Source: an uncultured Bacilli bacterium
GTDB taxonomy: Bacteria; Bacillota_I; Bacilli_A; RF39; UBA660
Reading direction: 5' to 3'
NCBI GenBank assembly: GCA_947629935.1
Contig: CANRFQ010000005.1
Span: 1 to 60,965 of the forward strand
DNA length: 60,965 nt
The notes beneath the pieces are model-generated. The model did no database searches, had not been told where the DNA came from, and was given only the letters and a program-made list of their open reading frames with translations. Both the position numbers and the translations under genes were made by a program. Below, in pieces: positions 49,340-58,276 of this stretch (position 1 is the stretch's first letter; each line of letters starts with the position of its first letter).

Positions 49340-52300
49340 ATGACTGAATTAAAAAGATTTTTTGACAGTATTAAATTTGTTCCTCAAAATGATGTATTTA
49401 ATGCTGCTACTATTAATAAAGTAGTAATAAATAAAAAAACAGAAACTTTTTTAGTTTATGTTGAAAGTGAAAATGTTTTACCCAAAGAAGACGTTGATGC
49501 TTTAATCAAAGCTACAGCTAATAAAATAAATGGTTTAAAAGAAGTAAATGTAACTTTTATTTATCATAATATTACAGATGATGATATTTTTACTTATTTT
49601 AAAGATTATCTTAGTAATTTAATTAAAAAACGTCCTTCTTTAATTTCTTTGGCGGATGCACAAATTAAAGTGGAAAATCAAATAATTACGGTGGAAGTGG
49701 CCAATAAAATTGAAGAATTAGAAGTAATAAAAGAAACAGAAAATATTATTAGCTCTTTATCTAAATATGGTTTTTCCAACTTAACTATAAAAACTTTTTT
49801 AAATAAAAAATTAGAAGAAGATATAAAAAAAAGTATGGAAAATAGCGCTCCTGCTCCAATTGCCATTCCTGAAGAGAAAACTAATATTATCGTCGGCAAA
49901 CATATTGATGGAGAAATAGAAAATATTGATAACATTTTAGGTGATACTAAAAATATTATTGTAGAAGCTTATGTTTTTGGCATCGATTCAATGGAAAGAG
50001 AAAATATTAATATTGCTACTTTAAAAATTAGTGATAAAACTAATAGTATTATCGCAAAAATTTTTAAAAGAGATATTGACGAATATCACGATATTTTAAA
50101 AAAGATTAAAGTTGGTTCTTGGTATCGTTTCCATGGTAATGCGGAATTTGATAATTTTGCTAAAGATATAGTTATTGCTATTCGGAATATGGAAGCTATT
50201 AATTCTAAAGATAAAAAAGCTGTAGATGATGCTTCAGAAAAAAGAGTTGAACTTCATGCTCATACTTTTATGAGTATGATGGATAGTGTTGTTCCTCAAA
50301 AAGGCTTAATTAATTATGCACTATCTTTAGGACATAAAGCGGTCGCAGTAACTGACCATAATTGCCTGCAAGCCTATCCAGATTTATATCATGCTGTTTG
50401 TGATTATAATAAAGGCAAAGACGAAAAAGATCATTTTAAAGTATTATATGGCGCTGAATTAAGTGTTGTTAATGATGATGTCGATGTAATTTTCAATCAA
50501 AAAGAATATGATTTAATGAATCAAACTTATGTGGTATTTGATACCGAAACTACCGGATTTCACCCTGGTAGTGATCAAATGATTGAAATTGGTGCCGTAA
50601 AAATTAAAGATGGCGAAATTATCGATCGCTTTGATGAGCTCATTGATCCAGAATATCATATTCCTGATAAGATAACGGCTTTAACAAATATTACTGATGA
50701 AATGGTAAAAGGTAAACCCAATGAAGAAGAAGTCACTAAGCGTTTTTTAGAGTGGACAGGAGATTTACCAATGGTAGCTCATAATGCCAAATTTGATATA
50801 TCATTTCTGCAAATGGCCATGCAAAAATATAATTTAGGTGGATTTAAAAATACTGTTTTAGATACCATGAGTTTAGCACGCATTTTAAATCCCGAATGGC
50901 CAAATCATAAATTACAAACTTTGGTTAGAAGATATAAAATTGAATGGAATGAAGATGAACATCACCGTGCCGATTACGATAGTGAAGGAACAGCGAAAGC
51001 TTTTTATAAAATGGCAAAAATATTATATGATCGCAATATTGAAACAACGATGGATATTTATAACTCTATCGATCAAGATGAACTTGTTAAGTTCTCGGTT
51101 CCATTTCATATCACCGTTTTAGCGCAAAATAAAGTAGGTTTAAAGAATTTATTTAAGATTATATCTATGGCTAATACGAAATATTTATTTAAAAATGGTC
51201 AACCGAAAATTCCCCGCAAAGAGGTTGTCAAATATAAAGAAGGGTTACTAATAGGTAGTGGTTGTATCAATGGTGAGATTTTTGAATCGGCTCTTACTAA
51301 AGAAGATGATGAACTATCACACATGATGCAATTTTATGATTATATAGAAGTTCAACCTATCTCCCATATGAGCCATTTACTGCAAATGGAATCTAGTGGT
51401 TTTAAAACGAAAACAGATTTGGAAAATCATTTAAAGAAAATCATTCGAGTTGCTCAAGAAGCTGGTAAGCCAGTTTGTGTAACTGGGGATGTCCATAATC
51501 TGACTAGGGAAGATAAAATATATCGTGATATTATAGTTGCTCAAAAAACAAATGGTAAATTACATCCTCTTAATCGTGCGGGTATCGATGTTCCGGATAT
51601 GTCTTTTAAAACAACGAATGAATTAAAAGAAGAGTTTGCTTTTTTAGAAGACGAAGAAAAAATTCATGAAATAGTTGTAACTAATACTAACAAAATTGCT
51701 GATCAAATCGAAGAAATAGAAGTTATAATTGAAACGGGTGGGGTTCCTTTTTCTCCCAAAATTGAAAAGTCGAAAGAAACAGTGGAAAATATGGTTTATG
51801 ATAAAGCCCGTTCCATCTATGGTAAAGATTTACCTCCTATAATTAGTGACCGAATTGAGCAAGAATTAAAAGGTATCATTGGGGGCGGATTTGATGTTAT
51901 CTATTTAATTGCTCAAAAATTAGTAAAGAAAAGTAATGATGATGGATATTTGGTTGGTTCCCGTGGATCTGTCGGTTCATCATTTGTTGCGACGATGATG
52001 GGAATCACCGAAGTAAATCCGCTTCCGGCCCATTATGTATGTCCTAATTGTCAACACAGTATATTTGAAATGGGCGGTGAGTCTTTAGGGGCGACATATT
52101 CGAGTGGTTATGATTTACCGGATCTAAATTGTCCAAAATGTGGTCAGAAAATGAATAAAGAAGGTCAAGATATGCCTTTTGCTACCTTTTTGGGATTTAA
52201 TGCCGATAAGGTTCCTGATATTGATTTGAATTTTTCCGGTGAATATCAGTGGAAAGCTCATGAATATACCAAAGAATTATTTGGTATAGACAATGTTTAT

Positions 52301-53656
52301 CGGGCTGGAACTATTGGTACAGTCGCTGAAAAAACAGCCTTTGGTTTTGTTAAAGGATATTGCGAAGCAAAAAATATTGTGATGCGGAATATCGAAGTGG
52401 AAAGATTAGCTAAAGGCTGCACAGGAGCCAAAAGAACAACTGGTCAGCACCCAGGTGGAATTGTTGTTATACCGGGATATATGGATGTTTACGACTTTAC
52501 ACCTTTTCAATATCCCGCTGAAGATAATACTTCTTTATGGCGTACTACCCATTTTGATTATCATGCTATTGATCAAGACGTTTTAAAATTAGACATTCTT
52601 GGTCACGATGATCCAACCATGTTAAGAATGCTCCAAGATTTTTCAGGTTTAGATGTGACGAAAATTGATTTAGGCGATAAAGATACTATGAAAATTTTCA
52701 CTTCTCCTCAAGTTTTAGGTGTAACTAAAGATCAGATTAATTGTGATACGGGAACTTTAGGAGTACCAGAGTTTGGAACAAAATTTGTCATTGGGATGTT
52801 AGTTGATACTAAACCCAAAACATTTGCCGAATTAATTAAGATATCCGGTTTATCCCACGGTACTGATGTCTGGTTAGGTAACGCCCAAGAGCTTATTCGA
52901 AATAAAATTTGTGAATTTAAAGATGTTATTGGTTGTCGTGATGATATCATGGTTTATCTAATGTATAATGGGGTAGAGCCAATTAAAGCCTTTAAAATTA
53001 TGGAATTTGTGCGAAAAGGAAAAGCTTCTAAAGATCCAGAAGGTTGGAAAGAATATGTAAGTATTATGCAAGAGGCTAATATACCCGAATGGTATATTGA
53101 ATCTTGTCATAAAATAAAGTATATGTTCCCTAAAGCCCATGCTGCTGCTTACGTTATGAGTGCCTTTCGTATCGCTTGGTTTAAAGTTCATATGCCAATT
53201 TATTACTATGCTGCTTTTCTAAGTATTCGTTGTAATGATTTTGATGTGGATTCGATGCTTAAAGGTTATGATGCCGTCAAAACTAAAATCATGGAAATTC
53301 AAACTAAAGGTTACGAAGCTACTAATAAAGATAAGGCGGTATTAGAAACCTTACAGGTTGCCCTAGAAATGCTTTCAAGGGGATTTAGTTTTAAAAATAT
53401 TGATATTACAAAAAGTGATGCTAATAATTTCTTAATAGATGATGATGGCAAATCTTTAATATTACCATTCAAAAGTATTGATGGCTTAGGAGAACAAGTT
53501 TCTAAAATTATTATCGAAGAACGCAATAAAAAAGCTTATTATAGTATTGAAGATTTTCAAAATAGAGGAAAAGTCAACACTACAACTATGTCGAAATTAA
53601 GATTATTAGGTGTTTTAGATAATTTACCAGAAACTTCGCAATTAAGTTTATTTTAA
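49340..53656 (+). CDS. polC: DNA polymerase III, PolC type
   Basis: Main replicative polymerase of low-GC Gram-positives, with built-in proofreading. The 1438-residue protein has an N-terminal domain, an OB domain (about 205-280), a PHP domain begun by VELHAHTFMSMMDS (near 303), an inserted DnaQ-type 3'-5' exonuclease with VVFDTETTG (near 397) and HNAKFDISFL, a zinc-binding CPNC...CPKC (near 901-935), and the polymerase core with PDIDLNFSGE (near 958), TGQHPGG and GLSHGTDVW. GAGGTAG precedes the ATG. proS, a common neighbour in Bacillus, is absent. Its TAA overlaps an ATG of the next frame. Confidence 0.98.
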   Translation: MTELKRFFDSIKFVPQNDVFNAATINKVVINKKTETFLVYVESENVLPKEDVDALIKATANKINGLKEVNVTFIYHNITDDDIFTYFKDYLSNLIKKRPSLISLADAQIKVENQIITVEVANKIEELEVIKETENIISSLSKYGFSNLTIKTFLNKKLEEDIKKSMENSAPAPIAIPEEKTNIIVGKHIDGEIENIDNILGDTKNIIVEAYVFGIDSMERENINIATLKISDKTNSIIAKIFKRDIDEYHDILKKIKVGSWYRFHGNAEFDNFAKDIVIAIRNMEAINSKDKKAVDDASEKRVELHAHTFMSMMDSVVPQKGLINYALSLGHKAVAVTDHNCLQAYPDLYHAVCDYNKGKDEKDHFKVLYGAELSVVNDDVDVIFNQKEYDLMNQTYVVFDTETTGFHPGSDQMIEIGAVKIKDGEIIDRFDELIDPEYHIPDKITALTNITDEMVKGKPNEEEVTKRFLEWTGDLPMVAHNAKFDISFLQMAMQKYNLGGFKNTVLDTMSLARILNPEWPNHKLQTLVRRYKIEWNEDEHHRADYDSEGTAKAFYKMAKILYDRNIETTMDIYNSIDQDELVKFSVPFHITVLAQNKVGLKNLFKIISMANTKYLFKNGQPKIPRKEVVKYKEGLLIGSGCINGEIFESALTKEDDELSHMMQFYDYIEVQPISHMSHLLQMESSGFKTKTDLENHLKKIIRVAQEAGKPVCVTGDVHNLTREDKIYRDIIVAQKTNGKLHPLNRAGIDVPDMSFKTTNELKEEFAFLEDEEKIHEIVVTNTNKIADQIEEIEVIIETGGVPFSPKIEKSKETVENMVYDKARSIYGKDLPPIISDRIEQELKGIIGGGFDVIYLIAQKLVKKSNDDGYLVGSRGSVGSSFVATMMGITEVNPLPAHYVCPNCQHSIFEMGGESLGATYSSGYDLPDLNCPKCGQKMNKEGQDMPFATFLGFNADKVPDIDLNFSGEYQWKAHEYTKELFGIDNVYRAGTIGTVAEKTAFGFVKGYCEAKNIVMRNIEVERLAKGCTGAKRTTGQHPGGIVVIPGYMDVYDFTPFQYPAEDNTSLWRTTHFDYHAIDQDVLKLDILGHDDPTMLRMLQDFSGLDVTKIDLGDKDTMKIFTSPQVLGVTKDQINCDTGTLGVPEFGTKFVIGMLVDTKPKTFAELIKISGLSHGTDVWLGNAQELIRNKICEFKDVIGCRDDIMVYLMYNGVEPIKAFKIMEFVRKGKASKDPEGWKEYVSIMQEANIPEWYIESCHKIKYMFPKAHAAAYVMSAFRIAWFKVHMPIYYYAAFLSIRCNDFDVDSMLKGYDAVKTKIMEIQTKGYEATNKDKAVLETLQVALEMLSRGFSFKNIDITKSDANNFLIDDDGKSLILPFKSIDGLGEQVSKIIIEERNKKAYYSIEDFQNRGKVNTTTMSKLRLLGVLDNLPETSQLSLF

Positions 53657-53670
53657 TGGGGGATATGTCT

Positions 53671-54495
53671 ATGAGAATTAAAGTTAATTATATAAATCTT
53701 ACTCAAAATAAGAAAAAGGATAATTTATGTATAATTACTGATATTCATCATATTAAAAGTTGCAATGATAATTATTATAAACAAATAATCAATGCAGTTA
53801 AAAGTCTTCACCCACAATTTATTTTAATTCCCGGTGATATAGTCGATTCCCCTGAAATTGCCTACCAAGAACAAATTAGTTATTTATTAAACTTTTTTTC
53901 CAAGCTATCTTGCATAGCTCCCATAATAATATCTAAAGGTAATCATGAACTGAAAAAACCGCAATTTCCGATTACAAAATTATATTTAGCCTTAAAAAAG
54001 ATCCCTAATATATACGTTTTAGATAATCAAAATATAGTATTAGGAAAATATCAATTTATTGGATTTTGTCCCACAGTTCAAAATTATCTACCAAAGTATA
54101 AAAAGATATGGAATCAGAATTTTATTAAAGAATTTAATGCTTGTAATTTTACTATTGCTCCAAATAAAATAGTAATCTTCTTGTGCCACAGTCCGGAGAT
54201 AATTATCAAAAATGATGTACAAAAACAAATTCCGATATTTAATAAAATAAATTACATAATCTGTGGCCACATGCATAATGGTTTAACACCGACTTTTTTA
54301 GAAACTAGGTTGGCTTCCCGAGGCATATTTGGTCCAAGGTATACCTTATTTCCCAAATATTGTCGGGGAGTACATGATGTTGGTTCTGGCCAATTAATAA
54401 TTTGTAAATCATTAAGAGTTCTTACTAAAGACAATATTATTTTCAGGTCTTTAGATAAATTCTATGAGCGCAATATCACTATAATTCAGATATAA
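53671..54495 (+). CDS. Calcineurin-like metallophosphoesterase
   Basis: A 274-residue protein with the two-metal phosphoesterase set: ITDIHH (usual DxH), LIPGDIVDS (GDxxD), SKGNHE (GNH[D/E]), FLCHSPE and CGHMHNG (GHxH). No membrane helix is clear, unlike YkuE-type enzymes that share the pattern. The substrate may be a nucleotide, a lipid or a phosphoprotein; sequence does not tell. Three ATGs are possible (53656, 53665, 53671); GGGGGA (53658-53663) is seven bases before 53671, so that one is chosen. It lies just after polC and may be read with it. Confidence 0.82.
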   Translation: MRIKVNYINLTQNKKKDNLCIITDIHHIKSCNDNYYKQIINAVKSLHPQFILIPGDIVDSPEIAYQEQISYLLNFFSKLSCIAPIIISKGNHELKKPQFPITKLYLALKKIPNIYVLDNQNIVLGKYQFIGFCPTVQNYLPKYKKIWNQNFIKEFNACNFTIAPNKIVIFLCHSPEIIIKNDVQKQIPIFNKINYIICGHMHNGLTPTFLETRLASRGIFGPRYTLFPKYCRGVHDVGSGQLIICKSLRVLTKDNIIFRSLDKFYERNITIIQI

Positions 54496-54507
54496 CGCTC
54501 TTTTTAT
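54466..54507 (+). terminator. Terminator at the metallophosphoesterase gene end
   Basis: GAGCG (54466-54470) pairs with CGCTC (54496-54500), with a second inner pairing ATATC/GATAT, followed by T-rich sequence. The hairpin includes the stop codon. Confidence 0.55.
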
Positions 54508-54536
54508 TTGACGACCGGTGAAACTTGCGTTATAAT
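54508..54536 (+). promoter_or_regulatory. Strong promoter for the 54566-56440 operon
   Basis: TTGACG (54508-54513), a 17-bp spacer, then TATAAT (54531-54536). It is among the best matches in the window, directly after a terminator. Confidence 0.8.
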
Positions 54537-54565
54537 AATCTACTATTTTGTAAGGAGGAGTATTT

Positions 54566-55168
54566 ATGCAATATATGTTAGTAATGGAGCGCAGACCAAA
54601 AGACTATATGCCTTTTGATTATGATAAATTATCTCAATATGAAAATGAGAATTTAAACACGTTGGAAGGAATAGATCATTTTACCAGTAAATTTAATGAT
54701 GAAGAAGATTTAAAAGAAAAATTATTACAAGCTAATTTTATAGAAGAAAATGAGTTTAATAGTAAAATGAAAATTGTTTTTAAAGAAAATAATGGGATAA
54801 GAGAAAATAAATACGGAATTTGTTATAAAAATGAACAAGAATTTTTAAATTACCAATTTGTTATAGCTTTTTTAGAGTATTGTTCAACTAATCCGCAAGC
54901 AGCTAATCGAATATATAACGAGTTTATTCATCAAAAAGATCTATCACCATTTTTTAGATCAGTATTAGAAGTGATGAAAAATGTCAGAAATGCTTCAAAT
55001 CCGAAAAACATCTATTATGCTAAATACTTACCATATCATGAATTAAGAGCTCTTACTTTATTTATTATTAATAATTTTAGTGATATAATAAATTATGAGG
55101 ATAATATAAAAGCAGGTGAAGAGCATGAAAGAAAACGTATCCCTATTCAGTACAACTTTAAAAAATAA
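54566..55168 (+). CDS. Hypothetical protein upstream of xer
   Basis: I do not recognise this 200-residue soluble protein. The first half is acidic with helices (KLSQYENENLNTLEGIDHFT, FNDEEDLKEKLLQ); the middle has a strand pair around KMKIVFKENNGIRENKYGI; the second half is helical (FVIAFLEYCSTNPQAANRIY, ELRALTLFIINNF). TAAGGAGGAG precedes the ATG. It overlaps the next gene by 44 bases and is driven by a strong promoter, so it forms an operon with 55125 and the Xer recombinase gene. Confidence 0.6.
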   Translation: MQYMLVMERRPKDYMPFDYDKLSQYENENLNTLEGIDHFTSKFNDEEDLKEKLLQANFIEENEFNSKMKIVFKENNGIRENKYGICYKNEQEFLNYQFVIAFLEYCSTNPQAANRIYNEFIHQKDLSPFFRSVLEVMKNVRNASNPKNIYYAKYLPYHELRALTLFIINNFSDIINYEDNIKAGEEHERKRIPIQYNFKK

Positions 55169-55544
55169 ATATATTAGCATAATTCAAAATTGTTATGAGC
55201 AAAGAGGGAAAAATATTGACTATAATTGGCTAATTAACCAAAGTGACGCAACTATTTATGCGATATATAAAAGAGAAACTGAGCCCAAAAAAGATATTCT
55301 TTTAAATCAAATGTCATTTGACGATATGCAAGACGACATTGAATTATGGGAAATAATGCAAGAATATTTTAATAAAGAACTAGATATACCACAGTATGAC
55401 TATTACAATTCTCATAATTTATATAATGAATACCACCAAGTAGATTATAATGGCGCCTATGATATTAATGGTCATTATTTACCAGATAGTCAAAGAATGG
55501 AAAATCAAGAAACTATGCGCTTGCTATATAGGGATAAAAGATGA
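55125..55544 (+). CDS. Hypothetical protein overlapping xer
   Basis: A 139-residue soluble protein without a recognised domain. It has a helical N-terminal part (STTLKNKYISIIQNCYEQRG), an acidic middle (MSFDDMQDDIELWEIMQEYF), and a Tyr/Asn/His-rich C-terminal third (YDYYNSHNLYNEYHQVDYNG). The ATG at 55125 lies inside the previous gene, with AGGTGA upstream of it; its stop overlaps the xer ATG (ATGA). Such double overlap indicates coupled translation of the three proteins. Confidence 0.58.
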   Translation: MKENVSLFSTTLKNKYISIIQNCYEQRGKNIDYNWLINQSDATIYAIYKRETEPKKDILLNQMSFDDMQDDIELWEIMQEYFNKELDIPQYDYYNSHNLYNEYHQVDYNGAYDINGHYLPDSQRMENQETMRLLYRDKR

Positions 55545-56440
55545 ATAAAAATATTAATGATTTTTTAAATTATTTGGCTCTAGAGCGCAACTATCAAGAA
55601 AATACTACTATCAAAAATTATGAACTCGATTTATTGCAGTTTGCTGAGTTTATTCAAAATAATAATCTTAATTATTTAAAATTACAAAAAGATGATATTC
55701 GCAACTATTTAAAATATTTAGATACTTTACACTATAAAAATGCTTCTGTGTCTCGCCATCTAAGTGCTTTAAGATCTTTTTATGCTTATTTAGTAAATCA
55801 AAATATTATTCCTGATAATATATTCAAAACAATTTCTTCACCTAAAAAAGAAAAAAAACTACCTAATTTTTTACAATATAGCGAAATTGAAAAAATGTTA
55901 GATGTCTGTCAAAAAGATGATGTATTAAGCATTAGAAATCTCCTAATTATTGAAACTTTATATGATACTGGTTTGCGTGTGAGTGAACTAGTTAATATAA
56001 AACTAGCGGATATAGATGAAAAACGCAAAGAAATCCGAGTTATTGGTAAAGGAAATAAGCAAAGAGTAGTTTATTTTGGCGATTATGAAAGTGAAAGTTT
56101 AGAAAAATATTTGGCGTTAAGTAGACCAGTTTTATTAAAGGATAAACATAATGATTATTTATTTTTAAATCATTTAGGAAATAAACTAACCGATCGTGGC
56201 GTAAGATTAATAATAGATAATATCATAACAGCCGCGGCCATCAAACATAAAATATCGCCTCATACGTTAAGGCATACGTTTGCTACGCACCTTTTAAATG
56301 AAGGGGCAGATTTAAAAAGCGTTCAAGAACTTTTAGGACATGCCAGTTTAAGTACTACCCAGATTTATACGCATGTTTCTAATGAACGTTTAAGAAGTGT
56401 CTATTTAAATGCCCATCCGCGTAGTAAAGAAGAAAAATAA
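55541..56440 (+). CDS. Tyrosine recombinase, XerC/XerD family
   Basis: A 299-residue recombinase of the type that resolves chromosome dimers at dif. It has the N-terminal core-binding domain (YLALERNYQENTTIKNYELD, to about residue 90) and the catalytic domain with Arg146 (DTGLRVSEL), Lys170 (IGKGNKQR), His241 and Arg244 (HTLRHTFA), His267 (LGHASL) and Tyr276 (TQIYTH). All catalytic residues are present. Length and the end (LNAHPR) are those of XerC/D, not of phage integrases. Whether it is XerC or XerD is not decided. ATGA overlap couples it to the upstream unknown gene. Confidence 0.93.
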   Translation: MNKNINDFLNYLALERNYQENTTIKNYELDLLQFAEFIQNNNLNYLKLQKDDIRNYLKYLDTLHYKNASVSRHLSALRSFYAYLVNQNIIPDNIFKTISSPKKEKKLPNFLQYSEIEKMLDVCQKDDVLSIRNLLIIETLYDTGLRVSELVNIKLADIDEKRKEIRVIGKGNKQRVVYFGDYESESLEKYLALSRPVLLKDKHNDYLFLNHLGNKLTDRGVRLIIDNIITAAAIKHKISPHTLRHTFATHLLNEGADLKSVQELLGHASLSTTQIYTHVSNERLRSVYLNAHPRSKEEK

Positions 56441-56469
56441 TTGACCTCTAAGATGATAATTGTTATGAT
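56441..56469 (+). promoter_or_regulatory. Promoter for the WG-repeat gene
   Basis: TTGACC (56441-56446) directly after the xer stop, a 17-bp spacer, then TATGAT (56464-56469). Confidence 0.65.
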
Positions 56470-56495
56470 TATATAAAATAAAAGGGAGATATAAA

Positions 56496-58181
56496 ATGGA
56501 AAAAATCAAAAAAAATTGGATATTAATTTTAGCTGTTTTAGTTTTAATTATCTCAGGCGTAATTTATATTTATTTAGCAAATAGAGAACAAGTCGAAATT
56601 GAGACAGGTTTCGTGCAAGGTAAAGTATCTTATACATCTATAGATAAATATATTGATGGTATTATGTTAGCTAAAAAAGATGATCAATATTTAATAATTG
56701 ATATTAATGATAAAATTATTGAAAAAATTGATAAAGAAGCGACCAATATTGAAATTTTATATGGTGGTTATTATACTTACACTTTAGGAGAACAAGTCTA
56801 CTTAAATCGTAATGGCAAAAATATTAAGACATTTGCCACTTTATTTCAAGAAGAATATAATTTATATAAAGATGAAAATGATGAAAATGCCTTATACATT
56901 ACTTTAAATGCGAAAAGATTATTAAAAGATATGTATTATGTTACTATTTCTACTGATAATAATATCAAAACCGTAATATATAATGCGAAAACTGGTAAAA
57001 AATTGTATGAAACAGATAACTATATTTCCTTACTTGAAACTCCCGAAATGAAAAATTATGAATATTTCGTAGTTGGTGGTAAAGAATTAGTTCGAATTAG
57101 TGATTTTAAAACTATTTTTAAAGAGACCGATGTTAATATCATTGGCGATAATAACCGTACAGATGCTGAAGAAAATATTATAACATTTAGTAATAAGTTT
57201 ATTGTTATAAGTAGTGTAAATAGTGCTGATGACACAATACGTTATGGTCTAATTGATTATGAAGGTAATGTTGTTATTCCTATCTCTTATGAAGATCTTT
57301 TCTTTAAAGTAGATAATAATCGTTATATTGCAGCGAAAAAAGATGGTAAATATGGTTTAATTAATAGTTTAAATGAGGAAGTATTAGATTTTTCTTATGA
57401 TGCTATAGAAGTTTATGATAACAATATTGTTCTTGTTAAAAATCGTGAGTTAGGAGTTATGAATAACGATTTAGAAATAATTTATAATTATAAGACTTCC
57501 GTATCGGATATTGAATACAACTCTCGTGTTTGTTGCGGAAATAATAATGCTTTTGAAGTATTTAAACCTGATGATGGTTTAATAATCAGTACTTATCCTA
57601 AAAATGATGATGAAAATGATGGGCAAACTTTTAAAAATACCATTGTTGTTAATAAGAAAAATGAAGTAAAAGAATTAAAAGGAAAATTCTTGAAATATTT
57701 AGTTGATGAAGAAGCTGTAATTAAAAATCGCTACTTATTAGAAGAAAAAATTGATGATAAAGCATTATCTTTAAATATATATGATGATAAAGGCAATAGC
57801 CTTGCTACGTATGAAACAATCGTTTCGGATGCTATTAATTCTATTTCTTATGAGCTTACTAATGAAAATAATATTTTAATTGAAATATTTAATTCGGAAT
57901 ATAATTCTTTATATAAATCTTTAATAGAAGCAGATACTGGTAAAGTCATTGCGGAAAACAATGAAATTTCCAATTATGTTAAGAAACAAGCTTTAGTTAA
58001 CGGTTATTATTTCTATGGAAAGGATAATAATCTTACTATTAAAGATTCTAATGATAATACAGTAATGTCTATTGAAGGTCAAGATATAATTTATTTAAAC
58101 GGTAATTACTTTGCAGTAAAAAATAAAAATGGTAAATATTATATTTGTAAAGTGTTACTAAAAGAAGAGCAAGTTAAATAA
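56496..58181 (+). CDS. WG-repeat membrane-anchored protein
   Basis: A 561-residue protein with one N-terminal membrane helix (about 8-28) and a large part outside the cell. Around residues 248-320 it has WG-type repeats: RYGLIDYEGNVVIPISYEDL, then KYGLINSLNEEVLDFSYDAI, a pattern of about 40-50 residues known from 'KWG' proteins. Flanking parts show weaker repeats of the same strand pattern, so the whole may be a beta-propeller-like fold. Two adjacent Cys residues stand near 348. Function unknown; surface binding or scaffold roles are guesses. AAGGGAGA precedes the ATG, and a terminator overlaps the stop. Confidence 0.72.
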   Translation: MEKIKKNWILILAVLVLIISGVIYIYLANREQVEIETGFVQGKVSYTSIDKYIDGIMLAKKDDQYLIIDINDKIIEKIDKEATNIEILYGGYYTYTLGEQVYLNRNGKNIKTFATLFQEEYNLYKDENDENALYITLNAKRLLKDMYYVTISTDNNIKTVIYNAKTGKKLYETDNYISLLETPEMKNYEYFVVGGKELVRISDFKTIFKETDVNIIGDNNRTDAEENIITFSNKFIVISSVNSADDTIRYGLIDYEGNVVIPISYEDLFFKVDNNRYIAAKKDGKYGLINSLNEEVLDFSYDAIEVYDNNIVLVKNRELGVMNNDLEIIYNYKTSVSDIEYNSRVCCGNNNAFEVFKPDDGLIISTYPKNDDENDGQTFKNTIVVNKKNEVKELKGKFLKYLVDEEAVIKNRYLLEEKIDDKALSLNIYDDKGNSLATYETIVSDAINSISYELTNENNILIEIFNSEYNSLYKSLIEADTGKVIAENNEISNYVKKQALVNGYYFYGKDNNLTIKDSNDNTVMSIEGQDIIYLNGNYFAVKNKNGKYYICKVLLKEEQVK

Positions 58182-58196
58182 TAACTTGTTTTTTTT
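58170..58196 (+). terminator. Terminator at the end of the WG-repeat gene
   Basis: CAAGTTA (58170-58176), a 5-base loop with the stop codon, TAACTTG (58182-58188), then eight T residues. Confidence 0.8.
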
Positions 58197-58247
58197 GGAA
58201 ATTTTATGTAAAAATGGTATAAAAAGGTAGTTTAAATAAAGTTAGTT

Positions 58248-58256
58248 TGTTATAAT
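58248..58256 (+). promoter_or_regulatory. Extended -10 promoter for ppdK
   Basis: TGTTATAAT: TG, one base, TATAAT (58251-58256). Another TGGTATAA element lies upstream near 58215. No clear -35 for either. Confidence 0.5.
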
Positions 58257-58276
58257 AGAAAAGTTAGGAGGAAAAT

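Noticed and set aside
55541-56440. Phage or island integrase
   Set aside because: Length, the LNAHPR-type end and the lack of an arm-binding domain fit chromosomal XerC/D; no attachment repeats or phage genes are seen nearby.
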